From: a virus
IMG/VR virus record: IMGVR_UViG_3300020193_000137
Location: 1 to 23,815 of that record
Length of the DNA stretch: 23,815 nt
Strand: one strand, 5' to 3'
In this document: one piece after another, positions 13,235 through 20,470 of the stretch
Numbering within the stretch: the stretch's first letter is position 1
Layout: each line of letters begins with the position of its first letter
Notes under the pieces: model-generated
Databases searched by the model: none
What the model was told of the DNA's origin: nothing
The model's input: the letters and a program-made list of their open reading frames with translations, nothing else
Program-made: the position numbers and the translations under genes

Positions 13235-13410
13235 CGTTCGGGAAGATTCTCGATGAGGTTGTCAGCGGTGACGTGCTCGCCAAGCACCGGCAGATCGGCA
13301 ACGCTGTACCCGTGGAGTTCAGTCGAAGACTCTGCGAGGCGGTGCGCCAGATGCTTGACGGGGAGTGGTGTCCGCCGGAGCGGCAGTTGCAGGCCGAGCT
13401 TGGCCTTTGA
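13228..13410 (+). pseudogene. C-terminal remnant of a C5 cytosine DNA methyltransferase
   Basis: One frame, open from the codon after a TAA at 13225-13227 to a TGA at 13408-13410, encodes the segment HRQIGNAVPVEF (13285-13320) followed by SRRLCEAVRQML. RQIGNAVP is the diagnostic motif X at the C-terminal end of cytosine-5 DNA methyltransferases, and a helix of the SRRLCEAVRQML type normally follows it. Upstream motifs (the FxGxG cofactor loop, the PCQ catalytic loop, ENV) are absent, and the frame is closed immediately before this piece. It is therefore a relic of a gene that once modified cytosines, probably to evade restriction. A GTG at 13273 could start a 45-residue peptide, but no ribosome binding site is evident. 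Confidence 0.65.
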
Positions 13411-13492
13411 GCGAATTCGTTGAACCGCTTCCAGCGTCTTACTCAAAACCCGCCACAAGATGGGGTCGGATCTCGCCGTGGCCGGCGGCCCT

Positions 13493-13562
13493 AACGTGGG
13501 AACGTGGTAACGAAAACGTGGGAATATGGGAAAAAGTGAGTTCGTTGCCACGTTTCCACGTT
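13493..13562 (+). repeat. AACGTGG direct and inverted repeat cluster
   Basis: AACGTGG occurs at 13493-13499, 13501-13507 and 13515-13521. Its complement CCACGTT occurs at 13548-13554 and 13556-13562. The outer arms AACGTGGGAACGTGG (13493-13507) and CCACGTTTCCACGTT (13548-13562) form a 15-base inverted repeat with one mismatch around a 40-base spacer. AACGTGGGAA is also repeated exactly at 13493 and 13515. The layout fits an operator or iteron-like protein-binding array more than a terminator, since the arms lie too far apart and no U-tract follows. Confidence 0.6.
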
Positions 13563-13654
13563 GCAATTCCGACATTTTGTCTCGACGTGCAAGATCCGTT
13601 TCATCATCTTCAACGAATTGGGCGTTGCGTTCGCGTTCACGCATCGATGTCTAT
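13563..13654 (+). other. AT-rich gene-poor stretch
   Basis: With the remnant and repeat cluster before it, this is part of a 420-base stretch (13235-13654) lacking a credible intact gene. 13561-13620 is about 42% GC by hand count. Frames exist (for example from ATG 13526 on the plus strand, and minus-strand frames), but their products are Ser/Arg-rich shadows without motifs. I see no confident promoter. It may be a decayed moron or the leader of the next ORF. Confidence 0.4.
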
Positions 13655-13849
13655 ATGCTGATCGCGCCTGATGGCACCAACTATCCAGCCCAGCCGGGCA
13701 CAGGCTCCACAGAAACAGACGTGCCGGAGACGTATAACGTAGGCTATATATCGTCAATTGAGCAATCAGCGCGCGCTGCGACCGATGCTCTTTTGGCAGA
13801 GGAAGCGAAACTCTTGACGATGTTTTTGCTATTCGAGGCGTGTGATTAA
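13655..13849 (+). CDS. hypothetical small protein upstream of scaffold
   Basis: A 64-residue acidic ORF starting MLIAPDGTNYPAQPGTGST and ending in a helix with LLAEEAKLLTMFLLFEACD. The frame extends upstream to ATG 13526, but that part is Ser/Arg-rich and crosses the repeat cluster, so the later start is preferred. The ribosome binding site is poor. The stop TAA overlaps the scaffold's Shine-Dalgarno, which favours a real gene end. No family was recognised. Confidence 0.4.
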   Translation: MLIAPDGTNYPAQPGTGSTETDVPETYNVGYISSIEQSARAATDALLAEEAKLLTMFLLFEACD

Positions 13850-13860
13850 GGAGGTTTCCA

Positions 13861-14919
13861 ATGGCTGGCGAAGACGTATTTGATGGCCCAAGCGGCGGCG
13901 ATCAGCTACCGGCGGTGGCGGATGGCGGCGCTGCCGATTTAGACAATGCCAACGCGGCCGATGACCTGAGCGCAGACGAAAAGCAGGCGGCGGAAGAAAC
14001 GGCGGCGGTCGAGGCCGCAATGAAAGCGGTGTCAAAAACCACCGACGAAGAAAGGAAACCGGACCAGACGACGGATATAGCACGCTCCGATGTAGGCAAG
14101 CCGGCCGCCGACAAGACGACCGACGACCTGTACCGCATTCCGCACGGCGCGAGCGGCGAGTACCGCAAGCAGTACAAGGCCCTCTCCGACCACGCGCGCT
14201 CGATCGACACGGAGCTCGCGCAGATGCGCGAATCCGCCAAGGCGAGCGCCGAGCGCATCGGCGCGTGGGAGTCCACGCTCAAGGATGCCGGCGCGAACGC
14301 GCAGGTGCTCGCCGGGCACCTCGGTTACATCAAGGCCGTGAACTCGGGAAACCTGGAGCAGGCGCTCGCTTGGATCGAGAACGAGCGCACCGCTCTCGCG
14401 CGCGCGCTCGGCCAGCCGCTCGACGGCGTCGACGTGCTCGGTGACTTCCCTGACCTGCGCCGCCAAGTCGATGAAATGGAGATGAGCGAGAACGCCGCGC
14501 TCGAACTGGCGCGCCATCGTCGCGCCGCGCAAGCTCACCAGCACGCGGCGAACGCGCAGCATCAAGACGCTCAGCGGCACGCCGTCGAACAGCAGGCCGC
14601 GCAAGTGCGCGCGAACGGCCTCGAATCGGTCAGGGCGTGGCTATCAGAGGTCGAGAAGAATGACATCAACTACGCGGCGAAGGAACCGATCGTCGCGGCG
14701 TGGCTTGAAAAGCCCGAGACGATAGCGTCCCTGCGCGCGGTTCCACCCGAGCAGTGGATTTTCGTCGTGCGTTCGCTCTACGATTCCATTCAGTCGGCGC
14801 CCGAGCGCCGCGACCCAGGCACGCTCAGGCCGCTTCGGCCCGGAGGCCCCGGTGGTCGCGGCATGTCGAAGGATGCCGACCCGACTGACGTTGCAATGCG
14901 CGCGGCCGGTTATTTTTAG
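13861..14919 (+). CDS. head scaffolding protein (putative)
   Basis: A 352-residue protein immediately before the major capsid gene, the classic position for a scaffold. AAGGAGGT at 13848-13855 gives a very strong start. Residues 1-80 are acidic and Ala/Asp-rich, likely disordered. Residues 95-300 are highly helical with coiled-coil character (GEYRKQYKALSDHARSID, LEQALAWIENERTAL, ELARHRRAAQAHQHAA), including a His/Gln-rich stretch. The C-terminus is Pro/Gly/Arg-rich, then ends with DPTDVAMRAAGYF. A basic C-terminal region is typical for binding coat subunits. The scaffold would direct prohead assembly and then exit. The call rests mainly on position and composition, since scaffolds diverge quickly. 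Confidence 0.72.
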   Translation: MAGEDVFDGPSGGDQLPAVADGGAADLDNANAADDLSADEKQAAEETAAVEAAMKAVSKTTDEERKPDQTTDIARSDVGKPAADKTTDDLYRIPHGASGEYRKQYKALSDHARSIDTELAQMRESAKASAERIGAWESTLKDAGANAQVLAGHLGYIKAVNSGNLEQALAWIENERTALARALGQPLDGVDVLGDFPDLRRQVDEMEMSENAALELARHRRAAQAHQHAANAQHQDAQRHAVEQQAAQVRANGLESVRAWLSEVEKNDINYAAKEPIVAAWLEKPETIASLRAVPPEQWIFVVRSLYDSIQSAPERRDPGTLRPLRPGGPGGRGMSKDADPTDVAMRAAGYF

Positions 14920-15044
14920 GTAGGCAAGCGGCTCGCCACCGCCGCCGCCGGCAGCGTTAAGCCGGCCGGGCTCGTGCCCGTGAGGCAGTACGTTCTTCGC
15001 CAGAACGCAACCAAGCGTATCCATTTGGCAACAGGAGAACGTCC
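14920..15044 (+). other. scaffold-capsid spacer with short hairpins
   Basis: The 125-base gap holds two weak inverted repeats: GCCGGC at 14947-14952 with GCCGGC at 14961-14966, and CGGGC-TCGT-GCCCG at 14967-14980. No U-tract follows, so termination is doubtful; they may tune mRNA stability or lower read-through between genes needed in different amounts. AGGAGA at 15033-15038 is the capsid gene's ribosome binding site. Confidence 0.35.
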
Positions 15045-16103
15045 ATGCCTTTCAATGACCAGGAAATCGCGGACGCCGGCTTGGCGGTCCTCGACCACTA
15101 CGTGAAGAACAAGCCGGTCGATCAAATCGCGGTCGATCGCATTCTGCTCTCAGCGCTCCAGGCGGCCAAAAAGACCGTCCCGGCCGCGAAGCAGTACATC
15201 GTCGAGCAGCTTCGCTACACCTACAACTCGAACTTCATGTGGTTCAACGGTGCCCAGCAGGTCACCTACAATCGCAAACAAACCCTGGCGCAGGCGCAGT
15301 ACCCGTGGCGCTCGGCACACGACGGATTCGGTCTCGACGAAGACCGTCTCGTGCAGCACGGCATCGCGGTCGACGACAACGGTCCGGGCGGGCAGGCGTC
15401 GCGCGCCGAGTTCGAGATTCTGACCAACATCATGATGGAGCAGACCGAATCGCTCCGCCTGGGATGGGAGGAGCGCTTCTCGAAGCACGCCCATTTGAAC
15501 GGCGCGCAGTCATCGGAAGCCATCGCGGGGCTCGACTTCCTCGTGTCGACGACGCCCACAACCGGCACGGTAGGCGGCATCAATCGCGCCACCGCCGGCA
15601 ACGCGTACTGGCGCAACCATGCGTCTCTGAACCTGGACAACACGACAACCACCGGCAACATCCTCGACCAGATGGAACTCGTCTGGCGCAATTGCCGCCG
15701 CAACGGCGGGCGCCCGAACAAGATCATCGTCGGGTCGACCTACCTCGACGAATTTCGCGCCCACATGCTGAAGAGCTACGGGCGCATGGACTTCGGACAG
15801 GTCGGCTTCAGCCGCGTGCAGACCGGCACCGATATGATCACGTTCCACGGCGTTGAGATGGACTGGGCGCCGGAGTTCAGCGAGTTGGATTCCGAATTCG
15901 GCGGCTCTCCGACGTGGGAAAAGCGGTGCTATTTCCTGTCCATCGGCGACAACATCAGGCTTCGTCCGATGAAAGGCCAGGACATGAAGAACCGCAAGCC
16001 GCCACGGCCATACGACCGTTACGAGCATTACTTCGCGCTGACGTGGCGCGGAGCGCTCACGATGAACCGTGGCAATCAGAACGGAGTGATGGGTGTCGAT
16101 TGA
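15045..16103 (+). CDS. major capsid protein
   Basis: A 352-residue coat protein following the scaffold gene, with a good ribosome binding site. The sequence has the look of an HK97-fold capsid protein from podovirus-like phages: N-terminal helix (LAVLDHYVKNKPVDQIAVDR), an E-loop-like segment (QAQYPWRSAHDGFGLDEDR), a spine-helix region (EFEILTNIMMEQTESLRLGWEERFSKHAH), a P-domain part with NKIIVGSTYLDEFRAHML, and a C-terminal EHYFALTWRGALTMNRGNQNGVM strand region. There is no N-terminal protease-cleaved delta domain, as expected when a separate scaffold is used. About 415 copies would be needed for a T=7 head, which is inference from phage type. The assignment is secure from context and sequence style. 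Confidence 0.85.
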   Translation: MPFNDQEIADAGLAVLDHYVKNKPVDQIAVDRILLSALQAAKKTVPAAKQYIVEQLRYTYNSNFMWFNGAQQVTYNRKQTLAQAQYPWRSAHDGFGLDEDRLVQHGIAVDDNGPGGQASRAEFEILTNIMMEQTESLRLGWEERFSKHAHLNGAQSSEAIAGLDFLVSTTPTTGTVGGINRATAGNAYWRNHASLNLDNTTTTGNILDQMELVWRNCRRNGGRPNKIIVGSTYLDEFRAHMLKSYGRMDFGQVGFSRVQTGTDMITFHGVEMDWAPEFSELDSEFGGSPTWEKRCYFLSIGDNIRLRPMKGQDMKNRKPPRPYDRYEHYFALTWRGALTMNRGNQNGVMGVD

Positions 16104-16129
16104 TACCTGAGCCTCGTTCTCTCTTGCTC

Positions 16130-16165
16130 TGCCGAGCGACGGCGTTTTGGCGTCGCCGCTCGGCA
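16130..16165 (+). terminator. strong hairpin after the capsid gene (attenuator or stabiliser)
   Basis: TGCCGAGCG (16130-16138) pairs perfectly with CGCTCGGCA (16157-16165). After one A-C mismatch, CGGCG and CGTCG-type bases add five inner pairs around a TTTTGG loop. No run of T follows, so full Rho-independent termination is unlikely. Its position just after the most abundantly needed gene suggests partial attenuation or 3'-end protection. Confidence 0.55.
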
Positions 16166-16191
16166 GGCGTCTCAATCAAAGGAGGTACTGA

Positions 16192-16722
16192 ATGAACACC
16201 CAAGCGCAAATTGGCGCGCGACCCCGCCTCGCCACGCGCAAGGACATGCGAGAAGCGGAGATACTGCCACGGCGCGTGCTCGTCCTGGTTCGCCGCGACA
16301 TGGCCGAGGAAATCCCTTCGACCGTGTTCGAGCACGAGGTGGACATCCTCGCCGAGGTGCATGGCGAGGGCAACGTGACCATCGCGAAAGACCCGCTCGA
16401 CTACGGCATTCTGATCGGCGACCCGGACACCCTGGCGCGCGGCAGGGCCGAAATGTTCAAAGCGGCGAAAGAGAACCGCCCCGTGCCGGCGTTCGTGTTC
16501 GTGCCGCTATATCCGGTTCGGGCCGATGGCGATGGGCATGTCGTACCGGCGCCGGTTCGGGCGGGCGATGAAATGCAGCGGTTGCGTGGGTGCTACGGCA
16601 TGCACCCGACGAAACCCGAATACTCGGCTGACGTGGCGTATCCGTCCGAGCGCGATCTGATCGCAGCCTGCGGCGGCGTGTACGAAGAGCACGAACAGCC
16701 AACGGTGAAGAATGCCAAGTAA
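16192..16722 (+). CDS. hypothetical protein downstream of capsid
   Basis: A 176-residue protein with a very strong AAAGGAGGT ribosome binding site (16178-16186). The N-terminus is basic (IGARPRLATRKDMREAEILPRRVLVLVRRDMAEEIP). A beta-rich section (VFEHEVDILAEVHGEGNVTIAKDPLDYG) follows, then AFVFVPLYPVRADGDGHVVPA, and RLRGCYGMHPTKPEYSADVAYPSERDLIAACGG near the end. I do not recognise the family. Position between capsid and adaptor suggests a head-completion or assembly factor. It overlaps the next gene by 11 bases. Confidence 0.7.
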   Translation: MNTQAQIGARPRLATRKDMREAEILPRRVLVLVRRDMAEEIPSTVFEHEVDILAEVHGEGNVTIAKDPLDYGILIGDPDTLARGRAEMFKAAKENRPVPAFVFVPLYPVRADGDGHVVPAPVRAGDEMQRLRGCYGMHPTKPEYSADVAYPSERDLIAACGGVYEEHEQPTVKNAK

Positions 16723-17389
16723 CCGCACACTGCAGGACTTGCGGAACAGCCTCGCGGCGCGGCTCGGTTTTGGTGCTCAGGGCGTCAACACCGGGCCGCT
16801 CGTGGCGAACCTGAACGCCATCCTGCACGACTGCCAATACCAACTCTACTGGGAGCACGACTGGTCTTACCTGCGCGCGCGCGTGGTCGATAGCATCGGC
16901 GCGTCGCAGACCAATGTCGATTTCCCGGCGAACATCGAGCCGACGCGCATCGAGTACGTGTCGGTCGAATTCTCCGGCGTCTGGTCCGACCCACTCGAGC
17001 GCGGTGTCTCCCCGCAGATGTACACCACGTCCGACTCCCCAGGCGTCCCCGTGCGTTGGGACACGAACATCTCGAGCGGCTCTCTGCAAATCGAGTTCTA
17101 CCCTGAGACTGACCAGGAGTACAACTACGCGGTCTGTGGGCAGACGCTGCTCGGCGCGTTCGCTAAGAATAGCGACGAATCGACGATCGACGGCGACCTG
17201 ATTTTCCAGTTCGCGCTCGCGGCCGCCAAGGCGCACTACGGGCACGCCGATGCTGGCATGCACCTCGAAGCGTTCAGCGCTCTGCTTGAGCGTCAGAAGG
17301 GACGTGCGCGCAACAAGCGCGTGTACAGGCCGGGTGACGACAAGGGCGAGTTATTTCCCAAGCCGCTGCTCGTTGGCCGGGACATTTGA
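16712..17389 (+). CDS. head-to-tail adaptor protein (P22 gp4-like)
   Basis: A 225-residue protein recognised as a phage adaptor from an N-terminal helical region with LRNSLAARLGF and NAILHDCQYQLYWEHDWSYLRAR (30-52). The Leu-x4-Gln-x-Leu-Tyr-x4-Asp-Trp pattern is typical of gp4-like adaptors. A beta-rich centre (TRIEYVSVEF, GVPVRWDTNISSGSLQIEFYPETDQEYNYAV) and a helical C-terminal part (QFALAAAKAHYGHADAGMHLEAFSALLERQKGR) complete the protein. In P22, gp4 forms a dodecamer under the portal that closes the head and receives the tail. The gene next door encodes a gp10-like protein, its expected partner. P22 gp4 also has a muralytic activity, which cannot be inferred here. Confidence 0.75.
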   Translation: MPSNRTLQDLRNSLAARLGFGAQGVNTGPLVANLNAILHDCQYQLYWEHDWSYLRARVVDSIGASQTNVDFPANIEPTRIEYVSVEFSGVWSDPLERGVSPQMYTTSDSPGVPVRWDTNISSGSLQIEFYPETDQEYNYAVCGQTLLGAFAKNSDESTIDGDLIFQFALAAAKAHYGHADAGMHLEAFSALLERQKGRARNKRVYRPGDDKGELFPKPLLVGRDI

Positions 17390-17390
17390 G

Positions 17391-19001
17391 GTGATCAAGC
17401 AGATCGCTTTCGAGAGCTTTCGGTCGGGGCTCGACGTGCGCAAGGGGCGTCACACGGCCGGCGCGGATGCGATGCGCCAGCTTCAGAACGCGCACGTCAA
17501 CCACGGCATGGAGATCGAAAAGCGCGCGTGCTGGAAACATCTATATACCCTAGAAACCGGAACGGTCGGGCTCGAATGGGCACTGTCAGTTCTGAACACG
17601 TTCACCGCAACCCACCCTTTCGTCGGGCACTCCAACCCTCTTTTCACATCCCGGCCAGTTCCGCACCGGACGAGCAGCGCGCGCAGCGCGTCGAAGTGCC
17701 ACTTCGCTTCCGCGTTCTTCGGCTATCTCTACTGCGTCATCGAGTACGACGACGGCAGTGTGTACCACCATTACCTGGATGACCCTGGAGCGTGGGTCGC
17801 GGCGACGAATTACAGTATCGGGAATTTCCGCCGCCCGACGACACCGAACGGATTCCGTTACGAGGTCACGGCTGACGCCGGCAGCGCGGGCGGCGTAGAG
17901 CCGACGTGGCCGACCACCGTTGGCTCGACTGTGGTCGATTCCGGCATCACTTGGACATGCCGCTCTTACGCGGTGACGGACACGAACTGCCCGCACTCGA
18001 AAGAGGTTGTCATCGCCGCGAGCAAGATATGGGCGCTCGACGGCGAAGACTTGCGCTGCTCGGCGACGGGCGCGGCGCGCGACTGGTCGACCTCGACGCA
18101 AGCGGGATTCTTGGCTGTGACGGCCAACCAGGACGGCGCCGGGAACCCGACCGGGCTGGGCCTGTTCAACAATCAACTCGTGGTATTTTTCGAGGATTCC
18201 GCGCAAATCTGGTCGCTTGACCCGGACCCGTCGAAGTGCGTGCTTCAGACCCGCGCGACGCAGAGCGGCACGCCTTACCACAAGAGCATAGCGCCGGTTG
18301 CGCAGGACACGTTCTATCAGTCCGCGTTCGGGTTTCGCTCCGTGGCGCTGAACGAGGAGGCCGTCACCACCCAAGATTCCGATGTGGGCAGCCCGATCGA
18401 CAAGCTGTTCCTGGCGCGCGCTTCCGTCGCGCAACCACCGCAAGCGAAGTGGGTGTCGGCTTATGGGCAGTACGTGTGCATAGACGCTGAGAACGCGTGG
18501 GTGTTCACTCATTCGCGCATCTCGAGGGTGGCGGCGTGGTCGCAGTACCTGTACTCGACAGGCGCGACCGGGCTATCAGCGCTGACAGTCAAGCAGGGGC
18601 TTTTGTATGCCCGTTACGGGGACACTGTCGTGTACGCCGACCGCGACAACCACCAGGACTACAACCCCGACACTGGACCCGACACTGCTGAGTACATCTC
18701 GCCCCAGGTCATCGTCGAGTTCCCGTTCGTGGACTGCAAAACACCCGGCGCCATGAAACTGTTCCAGGGCATCGACATCGTTGGCGAGGGCACGGTATCT
18801 GTGAATATCCTGTGGATGGATGATGCACAAAACATCTTCGAAACTGGTCCGATAACGGCCGATGATGTGACCTTGCCGGGCGCTCTTCTGCCGGTAGAGG
18901 TGTGCGCCACGGCGATCGCGCCGAAGATAACTCATCAAGCCAACGAGCGTTTTTCGCTCTCGCGAATCATCGTCTATTACCAGCAATTGGGAGTCGCGTG
19001 A
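17391..19001 (+). CDS. packaged-DNA stabilisation protein (P22 gp10-like) with beta insert
   Basis: A 536-residue tail-machine protein starting at a GTG one base past the adaptor stop. The beta-propeller-like repeats typical of P22 gp10 relatives are visible: FGYLYCVIEYDDGSVYHHY, KEVVIAASKIWALDGEDLRCSATGAARDWS, LGLFNNQLVVFFEDSAQIWSLDPDPS, TFYQSAFGFRSVALNEEAVTT and GLLYARYGDTVVYADRD. gp10 sits below the adaptor and helps retain DNA. Residues about 131-191 form an insert (GAWVAATNYSIG, FRYEVTADAGSAGGVEPTWP, GSTVVDSGITWTC) that matches a small module common in phage tail proteins and thought to bind carbohydrate or serve as decoration. The N-terminal 17-100 region is less regular than usual. The in-frame ATG context upstream at 17250 is inside the adaptor and rejected. 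Confidence 0.75.
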   Translation: MIKQIAFESFRSGLDVRKGRHTAGADAMRQLQNAHVNHGMEIEKRACWKHLYTLETGTVGLEWALSVLNTFTATHPFVGHSNPLFTSRPVPHRTSSARSASKCHFASAFFGYLYCVIEYDDGSVYHHYLDDPGAWVAATNYSIGNFRRPTTPNGFRYEVTADAGSAGGVEPTWPTTVGSTVVDSGITWTCRSYAVTDTNCPHSKEVVIAASKIWALDGEDLRCSATGAARDWSTSTQAGFLAVTANQDGAGNPTGLGLFNNQLVVFFEDSAQIWSLDPDPSKCVLQTRATQSGTPYHKSIAPVAQDTFYQSAFGFRSVALNEEAVTTQDSDVGSPIDKLFLARASVAQPPQAKWVSAYGQYVCIDAENAWVFTHSRISRVAAWSQYLYSTGATGLSALTVKQGLLYARYGDTVVYADRDNHQDYNPDTGPDTAEYISPQVIVEFPFVDCKTPGAMKLFQGIDIVGEGTVSVNILWMDDAQNIFETGPITADDVTLPGALLPVEVCATAIAPKITHQANERFSLSRIIVYYQQLGVA

Positions 19002-20470
19002 TGGCGATCAATCCTGACAATGCGGGCCGGCTAGGGTACTCCGTGGGCGACCTGCCGCTCGGACAACCCGGCGTCGCGGCAGCGAATTACGGTGTCAACG
19101 AAGACAACGTGTTCGACTGGATGACCAAGCTCTGGCAGGGTCGTGGAGACAAGCGAGGCGGGTCAAAGGTCACGTTCGAAAAGATGATGCGGTGGGCATC
19201 GCCCGAACAGGTCAGGAGCAGGGGCGGGAACCCGAACGACTTGCAATGGCAACTGTTGCGGCAATGGGGCGAGACGGGCGTCATTGACCCGCGCCTGAAT
19301 CCGACCTTGGCAGTTCGGGGTTATGACCTGGGACTGGCGGAAAACGCTCGCCGCATGCAACACAAGGATATAGGCCTGTTAGAGCGCATCGCTTCGGTCG
19401 CGGCTCCGATCGCGCTCTCGGCGATTCCTACCATCGGCCCTTACCTCGGCGCCGCGTCCGGCGGGTATATCGGCAGCCGCCACGGCGGCGGCGCGCTCGG
19501 CGCCTTGCTCGGCGCTGCCGGCGGGTACTACAGTGGCACTCAGATCGCGAACGCTGGCGGCATAGGGAACTACGCGTCGAACCTGGTCAATAGCGCTGGT
19601 AACTTCATTCGGCATCCGATAGCCACCCTGACCGGAGAGGGGTCATCGATAGCGCCCGGCGCGATCAGGCCAGGATGGGAGGGCCTTGAGCAAGGTGTCG
19701 GCGCGCTAAATCAGGCCGCTGGCGCAGCGAGTGGCGCAGCGAGTGGCGCAGCGGGAGGCGCAGCGAGTGGCGCAGCGGGAGGGTTCGCCGGCCGCGCCCT
19801 GCCGTACTTGGTCGGCGCCGCCGCCCTGGCCCCCGCGCTCGGCGGCGCGGGTGGTACGCCCATCGGTGACGCCGCGTACAGTGCGGATGCCATCAACCGC
19901 GAGCTTCGCGGCACGGGGCAAAGGAACGTCAACCGCGCCTTCTCCGGCCTCAACGACGACTATTACGGTGGTCTGCGCAATGACATCTACAGATTACAGA
20001 TGCACAATCTCAACGAGCGCATGAAGGACGAGGCCCGAGAAACGAAGTTCGAGCTTGCGCGGCGCGGGCACTTAGGAGGGTCGCCGCAAATCGAGGCGAA
20101 CGCCGACCTGAATCGCTTGTACAACGAGGGCAGACTGAACGCCGGGAGGCTCGCTGACGAGGTGGTGCTCGGCGCGCGGCAGGCGGACGAAATCGCGCGC
20201 GTCAACGCGCAGCGCGACATCCTCGGTGGCATGGACGCTTCGCAAGCGACCGGGCACGCAATCAACAACGCGAGGCTTCAAACGCAGCAACTCTCGGACG
20301 CGGCGCGCGGCCAGAACCTCGGTGACATTTTCTACGGCGCTTCGTACTTGTACAACCAACGCAATCGTGCGCGCGACGCGGCGCGCGGCGTGGCGGCTTA
20401 CAACGCGCTGCGAGGCGGCGGCACGGCGCCCGGCGCCGCGAGCAGCGACAGTGGGAGGATTTACTCATGA
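19001..20470 (+). CDS. ejection/internal virion protein with glycine-zipper membrane region
   Basis: A 489-residue protein starting at an ATG that shares its A with the previous stop (TGATG). Residues about 122-185 are hydrophobic and rich in small residues (LLERIASVAAPIALSAIPTIG, GALGALLGAAGGYYSGTQ), with many GxxxG/A spacings. This is a glycine-zipper-like pattern seen in phage proteins that insert into membranes during DNA ejection. Residues about 240-265 consist of GAAS/GAAG repeats encoded by a 12-base tandem repeat. The second half is helical and Arg/Asn/Asp-rich (MHNLNERMKDEARETKFELARRGHLGG). In podoviruses, genes after the tail machine encode proteins expelled into the envelope to form a DNA channel, as with P22 gp7/gp16/gp20 and T7 gp14-16. 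No sequence family is certain. Confidence 0.65.
   Translation: MAINPDNAGRLGYSVGDLPLGQPGVAAANYGVNEDNVFDWMTKLWQGRGDKRGGSKVTFEKMMRWASPEQVRSRGGNPNDLQWQLLRQWGETGVIDPRLNPTLAVRGYDLGLAENARRMQHKDIGLLERIASVAAPIALSAIPTIGPYLGAASGGYIGSRHGGGALGALLGAAGGYYSGTQIANAGGIGNYASNLVNSAGNFIRHPIATLTGEGSSIAPGAIRPGWEGLEQGVGALNQAAGAASGAASGAAGGAASGAAGGFAGRALPYLVGAAALAPALGGAGGTPIGDAAYSADAINRELRGTGQRNVNRAFSGLNDDYYGGLRNDIYRLQMHNLNERMKDEARETKFELARRGHLGGSPQIEANADLNRLYNEGRLNAGRLADEVVLGARQADEIARVNAQRDILGGMDASQATGHAINNARLQTQQLSDAARGQNLGDIFYGASYLYNQRNRARDAARGVAAYNALRGGGTAPGAASSDSGRIYS
19726..19785 (+). repeat. 12-base tandem repeat encoding GAAS/GAAG
   Basis: Units of the form GGCGCAGCGAGT alternate with GGCGCAGCGGGA, about five in tandem, within the ejection-protein gene. 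They encode Gly-Ala-Ala-Ser and Gly-Ala-Ala-Gly tetrapeptides. The period is a multiple of three, so copy changes would keep the frame. Confidence 0.7.

Noticed and set aside
13365-13661. A 98-codon plus-strand frame across the repeat cluster
   Set aside because: It overlaps the methyltransferase remnant out of frame, has no ribosome binding site, and its composition is unlike its neighbours.
17555-17710. Possible frameshift in the first third of the gp10-like gene
   Set aside because: The 60-100 residue region looks irregular, but neither alternative frame gives a better protein, and the reading frame is good on both sides without a shift.
17586-18512. A 308-codon minus-strand frame opposite the gp10-like gene
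   Set aside because: Arg/Val-rich shadow with no recognisable domain.
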